DNA of 64,000 nt, taken from NCBI RefSeq assembly GCF_024170165.1, contig NZ_JALJXP010000004.1, forward strand, positions 372,001 to 436,000, in the 5' to 3' direction. Each line of letters opens with the position of its first letter. Position 1 is the first letter of the stretch. Source of the DNA: Pseudomonas nitroreducens. Its GTDB lineage: Bacteria; Pseudomonadota; Gammaproteobacteria; Pseudomonadales; Pseudomonadaceae. The notes below the pieces were generated by a model. That model made no database searches. It saw only the letters and a program-made list of their open reading frames with translations, and was not told where the DNA came from. This document shows positions 19,674-27,903 of the stretch, piece by piece. The translations under genes and the position numbers were made by a program.

Positions 19674-20404
19674 TCGCGTCCCTCGAAGAAATGAACGATA
19701 TGGCGAACGCGCTTCTTGTCCGATGCATTAAGGCGCTCGCGCCGGCGATACAGCAGATAGAACTGCAGGCGTTGCGTGGCCGACAGCTGACGCTTGGCCA
19801 CCTTGTCGAGGGTGGCCAGGTCCTTGGTGATGCGATAGCGCAGCATGAAGCCGATCCAGAAGTCGCCGATCGGACAGTCGATGAAATACACCGTGCCCTC
19901 GCGATCGACCAGGATGTTGCGCCACTTCAGGTCGTTATGGGTGAAGTGGTGGTCGTGCATGGTCCGCGTGTAGATGGCCAGCTGGCGCATGACGTGCTCG
20001 ACCCAGGCGCGATCCTTCAATCGCGGGTCCTTTCGCTTGGCCAGCGCCTGCAGATCATCGGTACCGACCAGCTCGCGGGTGATGATCGCACCACGGGAGA
20101 ACCCACCGTGCTCCCGCTCCAGGCCATAGGCCACCACTTTCGCAGTGGGGATGCCCCATTTGGCGAACTGCTTGAGGTTCTGCCACTCGGCCTTCACTCG
20201 CGGGCGCGGCAGGAAGCGGCGAAAACCCTTGCCCGGCTTGCGGTAGCGCTTGACGTAATAACGCACGCCGTCGCGCTCGATGCGCACGACGTCGGACATC
20301 GCATCCTTGGTGATGCGCTCGCCTTCGAGGGCGAACACCGCATCCAGGCTGCCGAAATCGGCGGCGAGATGCTGGTAGTCGGCTTCAAGTACCCAGCCGG
20401 CCAT
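19670..20404 (-). CDS. wapP: LPS core kinase family protein WapP
   Basis: A 244-residue protein of the LPS/3-deoxy-octulosonate kinase family. It has YYVKRYRKPGKGF near 50 (ATP-contact Lys), the hinge TRELVGTDDLQAL near 110, catalytic loop FTHNDLKWRNILV near 155 with the Asp and Asn preserved, and YFIDCPIGD as metal-binding site near 177. WapP is thought to phosphorylate inner-core heptose together with WaaP in P. aeruginosa (PA5008). The start at 20404 shares one base with the waaP stop codon (TGATG), so translation is coupled. Confidence 0.88.
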   Translation of the reverse strand: MAGWVLEADYQHLAADFGSLDAVFALEGERITKDAMSDVVRIERDGVRYYVKRYRKPGKGFRRFLPRPRVKAEWQNLKQFAKWGIPTAKVVAYGLEREHGGFSRGAIITRELVGTDDLQALAKRKDPRLKDRAWVEHVMRQLAIYTRTMHDHHFTHNDLKWRNILVDREGTVYFIDCPIGDFWIGFMLRYRITKDLATLDKVAKRQLSATQRLQFYLLYRRRERLNASDKKRVRHIVHFFEGRE

Positions 20405-21210
20405 CAGAGCAGGTCTCCGTAACGTTGTTTGCGGTCGTAGAGCTTGGCTGCCTTGCGCTCCATCCAAGCCAGCAGCGCGGCTTCCTCGCGGAGGATGTCA
20501 CGCAGCGGGCGCAGGAAGTAACCGCGCAGGAAGCGCAATTTGTCACGGCGCGTGAGGCCGATGTCCAGCGCAGAGAAGTACAGCGCCGCCAGGTCCTTGT
20601 CGCGCCAGCGGCGCGGGGTGGCGGCGCGGGTCTGGGCGCGGTGCAGGTCGATCACCGACAGGCGCAGGTCATCGGCGCTGATCGGGCGGTCGGTATGCAG
20701 CAGGAAATGGCATATGTAGCAGTCGCGGTGGTTGACCCCGGCACGGTGCATGGTGCCGACCATCTTCGCCACTTCGGCGATCAGCGCGCGCTTGAGGCGC
20801 GGCTCGGGCGGCGTCTGCAGCCAGTCCAGCGAGAGGACTTCCAGGTCGGTGGTCGGCGCCAGCTCTTCGGTGACGATGAAGGAGTGCTGCGCGGCCGGAT
20901 TGCCGCCGCGCTCGCCATAGGCCACCGCAGTCATGGTCGCCACGCCAGCCTGGTGCAGGCGCTCCAGGGCGCGCTGTTCCTGGCCGGCACCGAGCACGGG
21001 AAGCTTGGCGCTGAACAGGTTCTTGACGATCTCGCCCCAGCCGATGCCACGGTGGATCTTGACGAAATAGCCACGGCCCTCGACTTCGGTGCGCAGCGTG
21101 CGGCGGCCTTCCAGCTCACGGTAGACCTTGCCCTGCAGGCGCTCGACCTCGGCGAACGGGTCCTTGCCGGCCCACAGGCGCTTGAACGGCTCGTGCAGTT
21201 CGAGCTTCAT
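20404..21210 (-). CDS. waaP: Lipopolysaccharide core heptose I kinase WaaP
   Basis: A 268-residue kinase that phosphorylates heptose I (O-4) of the inner core. In P. aeruginosa it is essential and needed for LPS export and outer-membrane integrity. Visible features are FVKIHRGIGWGEI near 55 (ATP-binding Lys), VTEELAPTTDLE near 115, catalytic loop NHRDCYICHFLL near 160 with the catalytic Asp, and SVIDLHRAQ near 190. Length equals the PAO1 protein. The start at 21210 overlaps the waaG stop by 4 bp (ATGA); an alternative ATG at 21300 is inside waaG. Confidence 0.95.
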   Translation of the reverse strand: MKLELHEPFKRLWAGKDPFAEVERLQGKVYRELEGRRTLRTEVEGRGYFVKIHRGIGWGEIVKNLFSAKLPVLGAGQEQRALERLHQAGVATMTAVAYGERGGNPAAQHSFIVTEELAPTTDLEVLSLDWLQTPPEPRLKRALIAEVAKMVGTMHRAGVNHRDCYICHFLLHTDRPISADDLRLSVIDLHRAQTRAATPRRWRDKDLAALYFSALDIGLTRRDKLRFLRGYFLRPLRDILREEAALLAWMERKAAKLYDRKQRYGDLL

Positions 21211-22328
21211 GCGCGCTCCTGCAGGATCAGGTCGGCGGCGTGCTGCGGCATGCTGTAGAGGTCGGCGCTGTCGGCAAAGGCCAGGCCGTTGCGCCCCCAC
21301 TGCGCGCGCGCAGTGTCATCTTCCAGCATCTGCTGGAGCAGGCTGTTCAGGCGCTCCTGTTCGAAGGGCGTCGGCACCACGCGACCGGCTTTCGCCTCGT
21401 CGATGTAGTGCGCGTAACCGCAGACGTCGGTGACCAGCACCGGCAGGCCCGCGACCAGCGCTTCCAGCAGCACGGTGCCGGTGTTCTCGTTGTAGGCCGG
21501 GTGGATCAGCAGGTCGGCGCCGAGCAGGAAGCGCGGGATGTCGCTGCGCCCCTTGAGAATCTGCACGTTGTCCGACAGGCCCAGCGCCTTCACCTGCAGC
21601 AGGAACGGCTTGGGGTCGTCCTGGCCGATGGCGATCAGCCGGGTGCGCTTGCGCAAGGAGCGCGGCAGCGCGGCCAGCGCCTTGAGGCTGCGGTCCAGAC
21701 CCTTGGTCTTGAAGCCGGAGCCGATCTGCACCAGCAGCAGGTCGTCGTCACCCAGCTTGAACTCGCGGCGGAACTCGGCGCGGATTTCGCTGGCGTTGGC
21801 CGGTGCGCGACGGTCCTGGGCGATGCCCGGCGGCAGCAGGTGGAAACGCGCTTCCGGCGTGCGGTAATGCTTGATGAACAGCGGCTGCTGCACCTCGGAG
21901 ATCATCAGGATCTCGGTCCTGGACTCCGGCGCGAACACCGCGCGCTCATAGTCGGCGAAGTGCTTGTAGCGGCCCCAGCGACGGTAGAAGGAGTTGCGCA
22001 GGGTCTGCGCCTTGTCCTCGAAGCAACCGTCGGCGGCGTAATACACATCCAGGCCGGGCATCTTGTTGAAGCCGATCACCCGGTCCACCGGCGAGCGCGC
22101 CAGATCGGCCTGCAGCCAGGCGCTGAACTTCTCGTTGCGACGATGATTGAACAGCGACTTCACCGGCGCCACGCGCACGTCGAAGCCGGGCGGCACTTCA
22201 CCTTCCCAGATCGGCGTGTAGACGCGGATGGAGTGGCCACGCTGCTGGCATTCCAGGGCGATGCGCATGAAGTCGCGCTGCAGCCCGCCGAACGGGAAGT
22301 ATTTGTAGAGGACGAAAGCCAGGGTCAT
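21207..22328 (-). CDS. waaG: LPS core glycosyltransferase I, WaaG family (GT4)
   Basis: A 373-residue GT-B enzyme that adds the first outer-core hexose to heptose II (a galactosaminyl residue in P. aeruginosa). It starts MTLAFVLYKYFPFGGLQRD with the acceptor-side Gly-Gly loop, has LVQIGSGFKTKGLDRSL near 205 (donor phosphate binding), and ends the donor site with IHPAYNENTGTVLLEALVAG near 285 (E-x7-E motif of GT4). The start at 22328 overlaps waaC by 4 bp. Equivalent to PA5010. Confidence 0.95.
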   Translation of the reverse strand: MTLAFVLYKYFPFGGLQRDFMRIALECQQRGHSIRVYTPIWEGEVPPGFDVRVAPVKSLFNHRRNEKFSAWLQADLARSPVDRVIGFNKMPGLDVYYAADGCFEDKAQTLRNSFYRRWGRYKHFADYERAVFAPESRTEILMISEVQQPLFIKHYRTPEARFHLLPPGIAQDRRAPANASEIRAEFRREFKLGDDDLLLVQIGSGFKTKGLDRSLKALAALPRSLRKRTRLIAIGQDDPKPFLLQVKALGLSDNVQILKGRSDIPRFLLGADLLIHPAYNENTGTVLLEALVAGLPVLVTDVCGYAHYIDEAKAGRVVPTPFEQERLNSLLQQMLEDDTARAQWGRNGLAFADSADLYSMPQHAADLILQERA

Positions 22329-23398
22329 CGAAGCGTCTCCGGGGCCAGCAGCAGTGCCTCCAGCTGGGTCGCCACGCGCTGGGGGTTCAGGCGCGTGAAG
22401 CACAGAGGCTGTTCATGCCGCAGGTCGAACTGGCGCTTGTCTTCGGCCGTCGGCTGGTAGGTGCAGGTCTTCTGCAGGCAGGGCGCACACGCGGGCCAGT
22501 CGCTGCCCAGGTGCACCTGCGAGCGCCCGTAGGCGCCGGTCAGACCGGGGTTGGTCGGGCCGAACAGCGACAGCGTCGGCACGTCCAGGGCGGCGGCCAG
22601 GTGTCCGAGCCCGGTGTCGACCGCCACGCAGGCGGAAGCGCCGGCCAGTACCTTGGCCATGCCTGCGAGGCTTAATCTGGGGAGCACCGAGGCGTTTTCC
22701 AAGCCTTCGGCGAGCCGTTCGGCGCGCTGCCGCTCGGCGTCGCTGCCCCACGGCAGGCGCACCTGCCAGCCGCGCTCGCCCATGCGCTGGGCCAGCTCGC
22801 GCCAGTAGACCTCGGGCCAGTGCTTGGTCACCCAGGTGGTGCCGTGCAGGAACACCAGGTAGGGCTCGGTGTCCACGGCGTCCAGCAGGCGATTGCGGTC
22901 CAGGCCGTAGTCGCCGGTGCCGGCGGGCAGCGGGTAGTCCAGCGCCTGGGCGAACAGCTGGCGCACGCGCTCGACGGCGTGCTGGCCCCAGGCGACCGGA
23001 TAGGTACGGTTATAGAAGCGGCTGGCGGCCGGCTCGCGGGCCGATTCCTTGTCCAGCCCGGCGATCGGCGTGCGACGGCGCACGTAGCGGGTCAGCCAGG
23101 CGCTCTTGAGCAGCCCCTGGGCATCGATCACCAGGTCGTAGTCGACTTCCTTCAGGCGGCGCTTGAAGCGACTCCACTCGCCACTCCTGAGCGTCTGCCA
23201 GAGGTTCTTGCGCCAGCGGCGGATCGCCACCGGAATCACCTGGGCCACGGCCGGATGCCAGGCGGGAATCTCGGCGAAGCCCTCCTCCACCACCCAGTCG
23301 AACTGGATGCCGGGAATGGCGCGGGCAGCGTCGGTCAACGCCGGCAGGGTGTGGATGACATCGCCCAGGGACGAGGTCTTGATCAGCAGGACCCTCAT
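22325..23398 (-). CDS. waaC: ADP-heptose:Kdo heptosyltransferase I
   Basis: A 357-residue GT9 enzyme that adds the first L-glycero-D-manno-heptose to Kdo. Signature start MRVLLIKTSSLGDVIHTLPA, with DYDLVIDAQGLLKSAW near 92 and the donor site VAVDTGLGHLAAALDVPTLSLFG near 260 (the D-T/S-G-x-x-H-L-A-A motif). It uses ADP-heptose from the HldE pathway. Overlaps waaF by 4 bp and waaG by 4 bp. Equivalent to PA5011. Confidence 0.96.
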   Translation of the reverse strand: MRVLLIKTSSLGDVIHTLPALTDAARAIPGIQFDWVVEEGFAEIPAWHPAVAQVIPVAIRRWRKNLWQTLRSGEWSRFKRRLKEVDYDLVIDAQGLLKSAWLTRYVRRRTPIAGLDKESAREPAASRFYNRTYPVAWGQHAVERVRQLFAQALDYPLPAGTGDYGLDRNRLLDAVDTEPYLVFLHGTTWVTKHWPEVYWRELAQRMGERGWQVRLPWGSDAERQRAERLAEGLENASVLPRLSLAGMAKVLAGASACVAVDTGLGHLAAALDVPTLSLFGPTNPGLTGAYGRSQVHLGSDWPACAPCLQKTCTYQPTAEDKRQFDLRHEQPLCFTRLNPQRVATQLEALLLAPETLR

Positions 23399-24438
23399 TC
23401 AGCGCTTTCCACGTCCACCGGGTCGGCGACCAGTCGGTCCAGCGCTTCGATCACCGGGCGCGGCTTCAGCTCGCGCAGGCAGTTGTAGTGGCCGAAACGG
23501 CACACGCGGTCGAAGCAGGGGCTGCATTCCAGGCCGAGACGGACGATCTCCACGGCATCGGCCAGCGGCGGGGTGAACTGCGGCGACGTGGAGCCGTAGA
23601 CCGCCACCAGCGGGCGGTTCAGCGCGGCGGCCACGTGCATCAGGCCGGAATCGTTGGTGACCACGGCGCCGGCGCAGGACATCAGGTCGATGGCCTCGGC
23701 CAGGGCGGTCTCGCCGGCCAGGTTCACCGACTCTTCGCGCAGGCCGGGAATCAGGCGCATGCGGATGTCTTCGCCGCCGGGATGGTCATTCTTCGAACCG
23801 AAGATCCACACCTGCCAGCCAGCGCGGATCTTCACCTCGGCGACCTTGGCGTAGTACTCGGCCGGCCAGCGCTTGGCCTCGCCGAACTCGGCGCCGGGGC
23901 ACAGCGCCAGCACCGGGCGATCCAGGCTCAGGCCGAACTTGGCCAGCGCGGCCTCGCGACTCTGCGGGTCGATGGCCAGGCGCGGCTGCGGATAAGGTTG
24001 CGGCAGCTCGGCGCCCGGCTCATAGGCCAGGGCCATGAAGCGCTCGATCATCAGCGGGTAGCGCTGTTTATCCAGCGCGCGGATGTCGTTGAGCAGGCCG
24101 TAGCGCATCTCGCCTTTCCAGCCGGTGCGCTTGGGGATACCGGCGAAATACGGCACCAGTGCCGATTTCAGCGAGTTGGGCAGGAGGATCGCCTGGTCGT
24201 ATTGGCCCTTGAGGGTCTTGCCGATGCGCCGGCGCGAGGCGATATCCAGCACGCCGTGACCGAGCGGAAAGCTAAGGGCCTGGCGGACTTCGGGCATGCG
24301 CTCGAGGATCGGCCGACTCCAGTCGGGCGCCAGCACGTCGATCACGCAGTCCGGATGCTGCCGCTTCAGACACTGGAAGAGCGTCTGCGCCATCACCATG
24401 TCGCCCACCCAGGAGGGGCCTACGATCAGAATTCTCAT
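23395..24438 (-). CDS. waaF: ADP-heptose:LPS heptosyltransferase II
   Basis: A 347-residue GT9 enzyme adding heptose II to heptose I. It opens with MRILIVGPSWVGDMVMAQTL, has YDQAILLPNSLKSAL near 78 and TNDSGLMHVAAALNRPLVAVYG near 260 for donor binding. The start at 24438 is supported by a GGAAAAGG stretch 3-10 bases upstream; an in-frame ATG at 24486 would read through the upstream hairpin. It is the first gene of the 13-gene leftward core operon. In PAO1 ilvE lies between waaF and glnE; here it is absent. Confidence 0.96.
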   Translation of the reverse strand: MRILIVGPSWVGDMVMAQTLFQCLKRQHPDCVIDVLAPDWSRPILERMPEVRQALSFPLGHGVLDIASRRRIGKTLKGQYDQAILLPNSLKSALVPYFAGIPKRTGWKGEMRYGLLNDIRALDKQRYPLMIERFMALAYEPGAELPQPYPQPRLAIDPQSREAALAKFGLSLDRPVLALCPGAEFGEAKRWPAEYYAKVAEVKIRAGWQVWIFGSKNDHPGGEDIRMRLIPGLREESVNLAGETALAEAIDLMSCAGAVVTNDSGLMHVAAALNRPLVAVYGSTSPQFTPPLADAVEIVRLGLECSPCFDRVCRFGHYNCLRELKPRPVIEALDRLVADPVDVESAE

Positions 24439-24713
24439 GCCTTTTCCGAAAACAAGCGGGGAGGCTCTCGCCTCCCCGTACTCCATTCATCCAGCCGCAG
24501 GGCGCGGGCCTCTGCGGTCGGGTGCCGAGCATCGAATGCCGGCAGTCTAGCCCAGCCATTCTTTCAGCCGGACGGTTTTCGTCACTCCCTGTGACCTGGC
24601 GCAATGGCAATGAGCGCCTCGTTCCTGACACCCACACAGCACTGACAGCGCGGGCCGCTCCGGCGAGCATCAGCGCGCCGGATGCTGACTGGTTCGTGGG
24701 AAATCGCAGCGAA
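24439..24713. other. Intergenic leader between glnE and waaF with hairpin
   Basis: No gene is seen. A hairpin with 9-bp arms (CGGGGAGGC at 24458-24466 and GCCTCCCCG at 24470-24478) lies about 20 bp upstream of the waaF ATG. On the minus strand it is followed by a CTTGTTTTC stretch, so it could end glnE transcription or attenuate entry into the core operon. Confidence 0.5.
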
Positions 24714-27659
24714 TCAGGTCAGCTCGAAAGCCTTCCACATCTGCATCACCATGCGTCGCTCCGCATGGAAGCGGTCGCCGCTCACCACGCCCGGCTGCTT
24801 CTGCAGGGACAATCGGTGTGCCGCCGCCCGGTAGGCCTTGTAGGCGTCCTGCAGCTTCAGGACATCCTCGCCGGACATCAACCCGACCCGCTCCAGGGCT
24901 TCCAGGATGCGGATATTGTCGGTGAACTCCACCAGCTCCGGGTGTTGCCACGACCACGCCAGGGCCGCGTATTGCACCATAAATTCGATATCGACGATAC
25001 CACCGGCATCCTGCTTGAGATCGAACGGGGCCGCGGCCTCGAAGGCATTCGGCGCAGTGCCGGCGGCGGTGACGGAGGTACCGAGGTTGTCGCGCATCTT
25101 CGCGCGCATCTCGCTGACCTCCTTGCGCAGCTCGGCCAGATCGCGCTGCTGGCCCAGCACTTTCGCGCGGATCGCCTCGAAGGCCCTGGCCACCCGCTGG
25201 CAGCCGGCGAGCACGCGGGCACGCACCAGCGCCTGGTGCTCCCAGGTCCAGGCCTCGCCCAGCTGGTAGGTCTCGAAGGCGCGCAGCGAGCTGACCAGCA
25301 GGCCGGAAGCACCGCTCGGGCGCAGGCGCATGTCCACCTCGTAGAGCATGCCCGAGGGCGTCTGCGCAGTGAGGAAGTGGATGATCTTCTGCCCCAGCCG
25401 CGTGTAGAACTGCGCGCCATCGATGGGCTTGGCGCCGTCGGTCTCGCTCTGCGGGTCGCCGTCGTGGATGAACACCAGGTCCAGGTCGGAGCCGTGCCCC
25501 AGCTCCAGGCCGCCGGACTTGCCGTAGCCGATGATGATGAAGTCCGGGTCGCACGGCGTGCCGTCGACACGGGTCGGTCGGCCATGGCGTTGTACCAGCT
25601 GGTCCCAGGTCAGGCTCAGCACCTGCTCGAGGATCGCCTCGGCCAGCCAGGTCAGGTAGTCGCTGACTTTCATCAGCGGCAGGGTCCCGGCGATTTCCGA
25701 GGCAACCACGCGCAGGGCGTGGGCCAGCTTGAAGTGGCGCAGGGTTTCCATCTGCTGTTCGAGGTCGTCCTCGGGGATGCGCATCAGCCGCTCGCGCAGC
25801 TCGGCACCCAGCTCGGCCGCCTGCGGCGGACGGAACAGCCGCCCTTCATTCAATAGCTCGTCGAGCAGGATGGGGAAGCGGGCGATCTGCTCGGCCACCA
25901 TCGGACTGGCCGCACAGAGCGTCAGCAGGCGCTCCAGCGCCCCGGGGTTCTCGGTGAGCAGCACGAGATAGGCCGAACGCCGCGCCACCGCCTCGATCAG
26001 CGGCAGCACGCGCTCCAGCAGCGCATCTGCGGGGCCGCGCTCGGCGATCATGTTCAGCAGGCGCGGCATGAAGGCGTCCAGCCGCTCACGACCCAGGCGC
26101 TGCATGGCGCGCACCTGCGGGCCATTGCGCAGGTCGGTCAGGCGCTTCCAGGCCGCCGCCGGCTGGGCGAACCCGGCGTCGGCGAACTGCCGGCAGGCGG
26201 ACTCCTCGTCCACCGCCTCTTCCCACAGCGGAATCCATTCGCCGCCGATGGTGGTATCCACCCGGCCTTCTTCATCCTCGTCCGGGTCGGCGATGACCTG
26301 GCGGAAGTGCCAGTCGATGCGCTCGCGCCATTGATTGGTGGCCTGGTGGAAGGCCGACCAGTTGGCGAAGCCCATGATGAAGGCGACACGGATACGCTCG
26401 AACTCGTCCTCCGGCAGCATCTGCGTCTGCCGGTCAGCGATGGCCTGCAGGGCATGCTCGGCGTAGCGCAGGAATTCGTAGCCCTCGCGCAGCTCGGCGA
26501 CCACCTGCGGCGGCAGGTAGCCCTGCCCTTCGAGGATTGCCAGCACCCGCAGCAGCGGCCGCTGCTGCAGGCTGAGGTCACGACCGCCGTGGATCAGCTG
26601 GAAGGCCTGGGCGATGAACTCCACCTCGCGGATGCCGCCGGCGCCCAGCTTGATGTTCTCGCTCATGCCCTTGCGCCGGACTTCCTGCTGGATCAGCTGC
26701 TTCATGGTGCGCAGCGCCTCGATGGCGGAGAAGTCCAGGTAGCGCCGATAGACGAACGGGCGCAGCAGTTCCAGCAGGCGCTGGCCGGCTTCCTGGTCGC
26801 CGCCGACCACGCGGGCCTTGATCATCGCGTAGCGTTCCCAGTCGCGGCCCTGGTCCTGGTAGTACTGCTCCAGCGCGGCAAAGCTGTGCACCAGCGGGCC
26901 GCTGGAGCCGTAGGGACGCAGGCGCATGTCGACGCGGAAGGCGAAGCCTTCGACGGTGATGGCGTCCAGCGACTTGATCAGTTTCTGCCCCAGGCGGGTG
27001 AAGAACTCCTGGTTATCCAGCGCGCGCTTGGCGCCCTGGGTCTCGCCGCCCTCGGGGTAGCCGAAGATCAGGTCGATGTCGGAGGACAGGTTCAGCTCGC
27101 CTGCCCCCAGCTTGCCCATGCCCAGCACGATCATCTTCTGCGGCAGGCCGGAGCGGTTGCCGATTGGGACGCCGAACTGCTGGCAGTGACGCCGGTAGAG
27201 CCAGTCCAGGGACTGGTCGATGCTGGCGTCGGCGAGGTCCGACAGGTCGCGGCAGGTGCCGGCCAGGTCGCTGCGGCGGGTCAGGTCGCGCCAGATGATG
27301 CGCATCTGCTGGCGCCGGCGGAAGCGGCGCAGGCGGCGGCCCAGCTCCTCCTCATCGGCGCAGTCGGCGAGCAGCGCTTCCAGCTGTGCGCCCATCTCGC
27401 CGGGCTGCAGGGCACGCTCCAGTTCGCCGGTCGCGGCCAGCGCCAATAGAAAGGCAGGATCGCGCTGGACCTGCTCGGCGACGAAATCGCTGCCGGCGGT
27501 GACGCGGGCGAAATCGGCGTGCCGCTCGTCGGACCAGCTGTCGAAACTGGCGATCTGCTCGGCGGAAAGCGCGGCGATGGCGGTGCGGAAATTCTGCTCA
27601 GCGCGCTCGGCGAGAGGCTTGAGAGTAGCCGGCAAAGCGGCCAGGGACGGCAGGCTCAT
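24714..27659 (-). CDS. glnE: Bifunctional glutamine synthetase adenylyltransferase / adenylyl-removing enzyme
   Basis: A 981-residue enzyme that adenylylates glutamine synthetase when nitrogen is plentiful and removes AMP when it is scarce, under control of GlnB. Two nucleotidyltransferase domains are visible, each with a G-x-G-K...D-x-D core. The N-terminal adenylyl-removing domain has GMGKLGAGELNLSSDIDLIF near 175. The C-terminal adenylylating domain has GYGKSGGLELGHGSDLDLVF near 695. A helical regulatory linker lies between. Length matches Pseudomonas GlnE (PA5014). It is divergent from aceE, with the two HexR-like sites in between. Confidence 0.97.
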   Translation of the reverse strand: MSLPSLAALPATLKPLAERAEQNFRTAIAALSAEQIASFDSWSDERHADFARVTAGSDFVAEQVQRDPAFLLALAATGELERALQPGEMGAQLEALLADCADEEELGRRLRRFRRRQQMRIIWRDLTRRSDLAGTCRDLSDLADASIDQSLDWLYRRHCQQFGVPIGNRSGLPQKMIVLGMGKLGAGELNLSSDIDLIFGYPEGGETQGAKRALDNQEFFTRLGQKLIKSLDAITVEGFAFRVDMRLRPYGSSGPLVHSFAALEQYYQDQGRDWERYAMIKARVVGGDQEAGQRLLELLRPFVYRRYLDFSAIEALRTMKQLIQQEVRRKGMSENIKLGAGGIREVEFIAQAFQLIHGGRDLSLQQRPLLRVLAILEGQGYLPPQVVAELREGYEFLRYAEHALQAIADRQTQMLPEDEFERIRVAFIMGFANWSAFHQATNQWRERIDWHFRQVIADPDEDEEGRVDTTIGGEWIPLWEEAVDEESACRQFADAGFAQPAAAWKRLTDLRNGPQVRAMQRLGRERLDAFMPRLLNMIAERGPADALLERVLPLIEAVARRSAYLVLLTENPGALERLLTLCAASPMVAEQIARFPILLDELLNEGRLFRPPQAAELGAELRERLMRIPEDDLEQQMETLRHFKLAHALRVVASEIAGTLPLMKVSDYLTWLAEAILEQVLSLTWDQLVQRHGRPTRVDGTPCDPDFIIIGYGKSGGLELGHGSDLDLVFIHDGDPQSETDGAKPIDGAQFYTRLGQKIIHFLTAQTPSGMLYEVDMRLRPSGASGLLVSSLRAFETYQLGEAWTWEHQALVRARVLAGCQRVARAFEAIRAKVLGQQRDLAELRKEVSEMRAKMRDNLGTSVTAAGTAPNAFEAAAPFDLKQDAGGIVDIEFMVQYAALAWSWQHPELVEFTDNIRILEALERVGLMSGEDVLKLQDAYKAYRAAAHRLSLQKQPGVVSGDRFHAERRMVMQMWKAFELT

Positions 27660-27712
27660 GGTCTATCCTGAGTGGTCGGCGAGGCGCCGGCATTCCTGTC
27701 TTTTCGCGCCCC

Positions 27713-27728
27713 TGTAGTTTTACTACTA
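27713..27728. promoter_or_regulatory. HexR-like operator, copy 1 (upstream of aceE)
   Basis: TGTAGT TTT ACTACT A, an imperfect 6-3-6 inverted repeat resembling the HexR (RpiR family) box TGTARTwwwAyTACA known in gammaproteobacteria. Its centre is at 27720, exactly 52 bp from copy 2. It lies in the glnE-aceE divergent region. Confidence 0.55.
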
Positions 27729-27763
27729 ACTTTTTCAGGGGGAGGGATGTATCCGCTGGCGAT

Positions 27764-27780
27764 TTGTAGTAAAACTACAA
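27764..27780. promoter_or_regulatory. HexR-like operator, copy 2 (perfect palindrome, upstream of aceE)
   Basis: TTGTAGT AAA ACTACAA: perfect 7-bp arms around a 3-base centre, 124 bp before the aceE ATG. It matches the HexR-type consensus including the outer TTGT/ACAA pairs described for P. putida. HexR responds to the Entner-Doudoroff intermediate KDPG, so this would link glucose catabolism to pyruvate dehydrogenase. The protein assignment is inference. Confidence 0.62.
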
Positions 27781-27903
27781 CCCGCCGGGCGTACCCCCGG
27801 TGCACTTCCAAGAATTCGCCGCGTCGCCCACGAGGTTGGCGCAGCTGTCGGCAACGATCTACTGGCTTCCGATTCTGGAAGCCTTTCCGCCCTGGAGCAA
27901 GCC

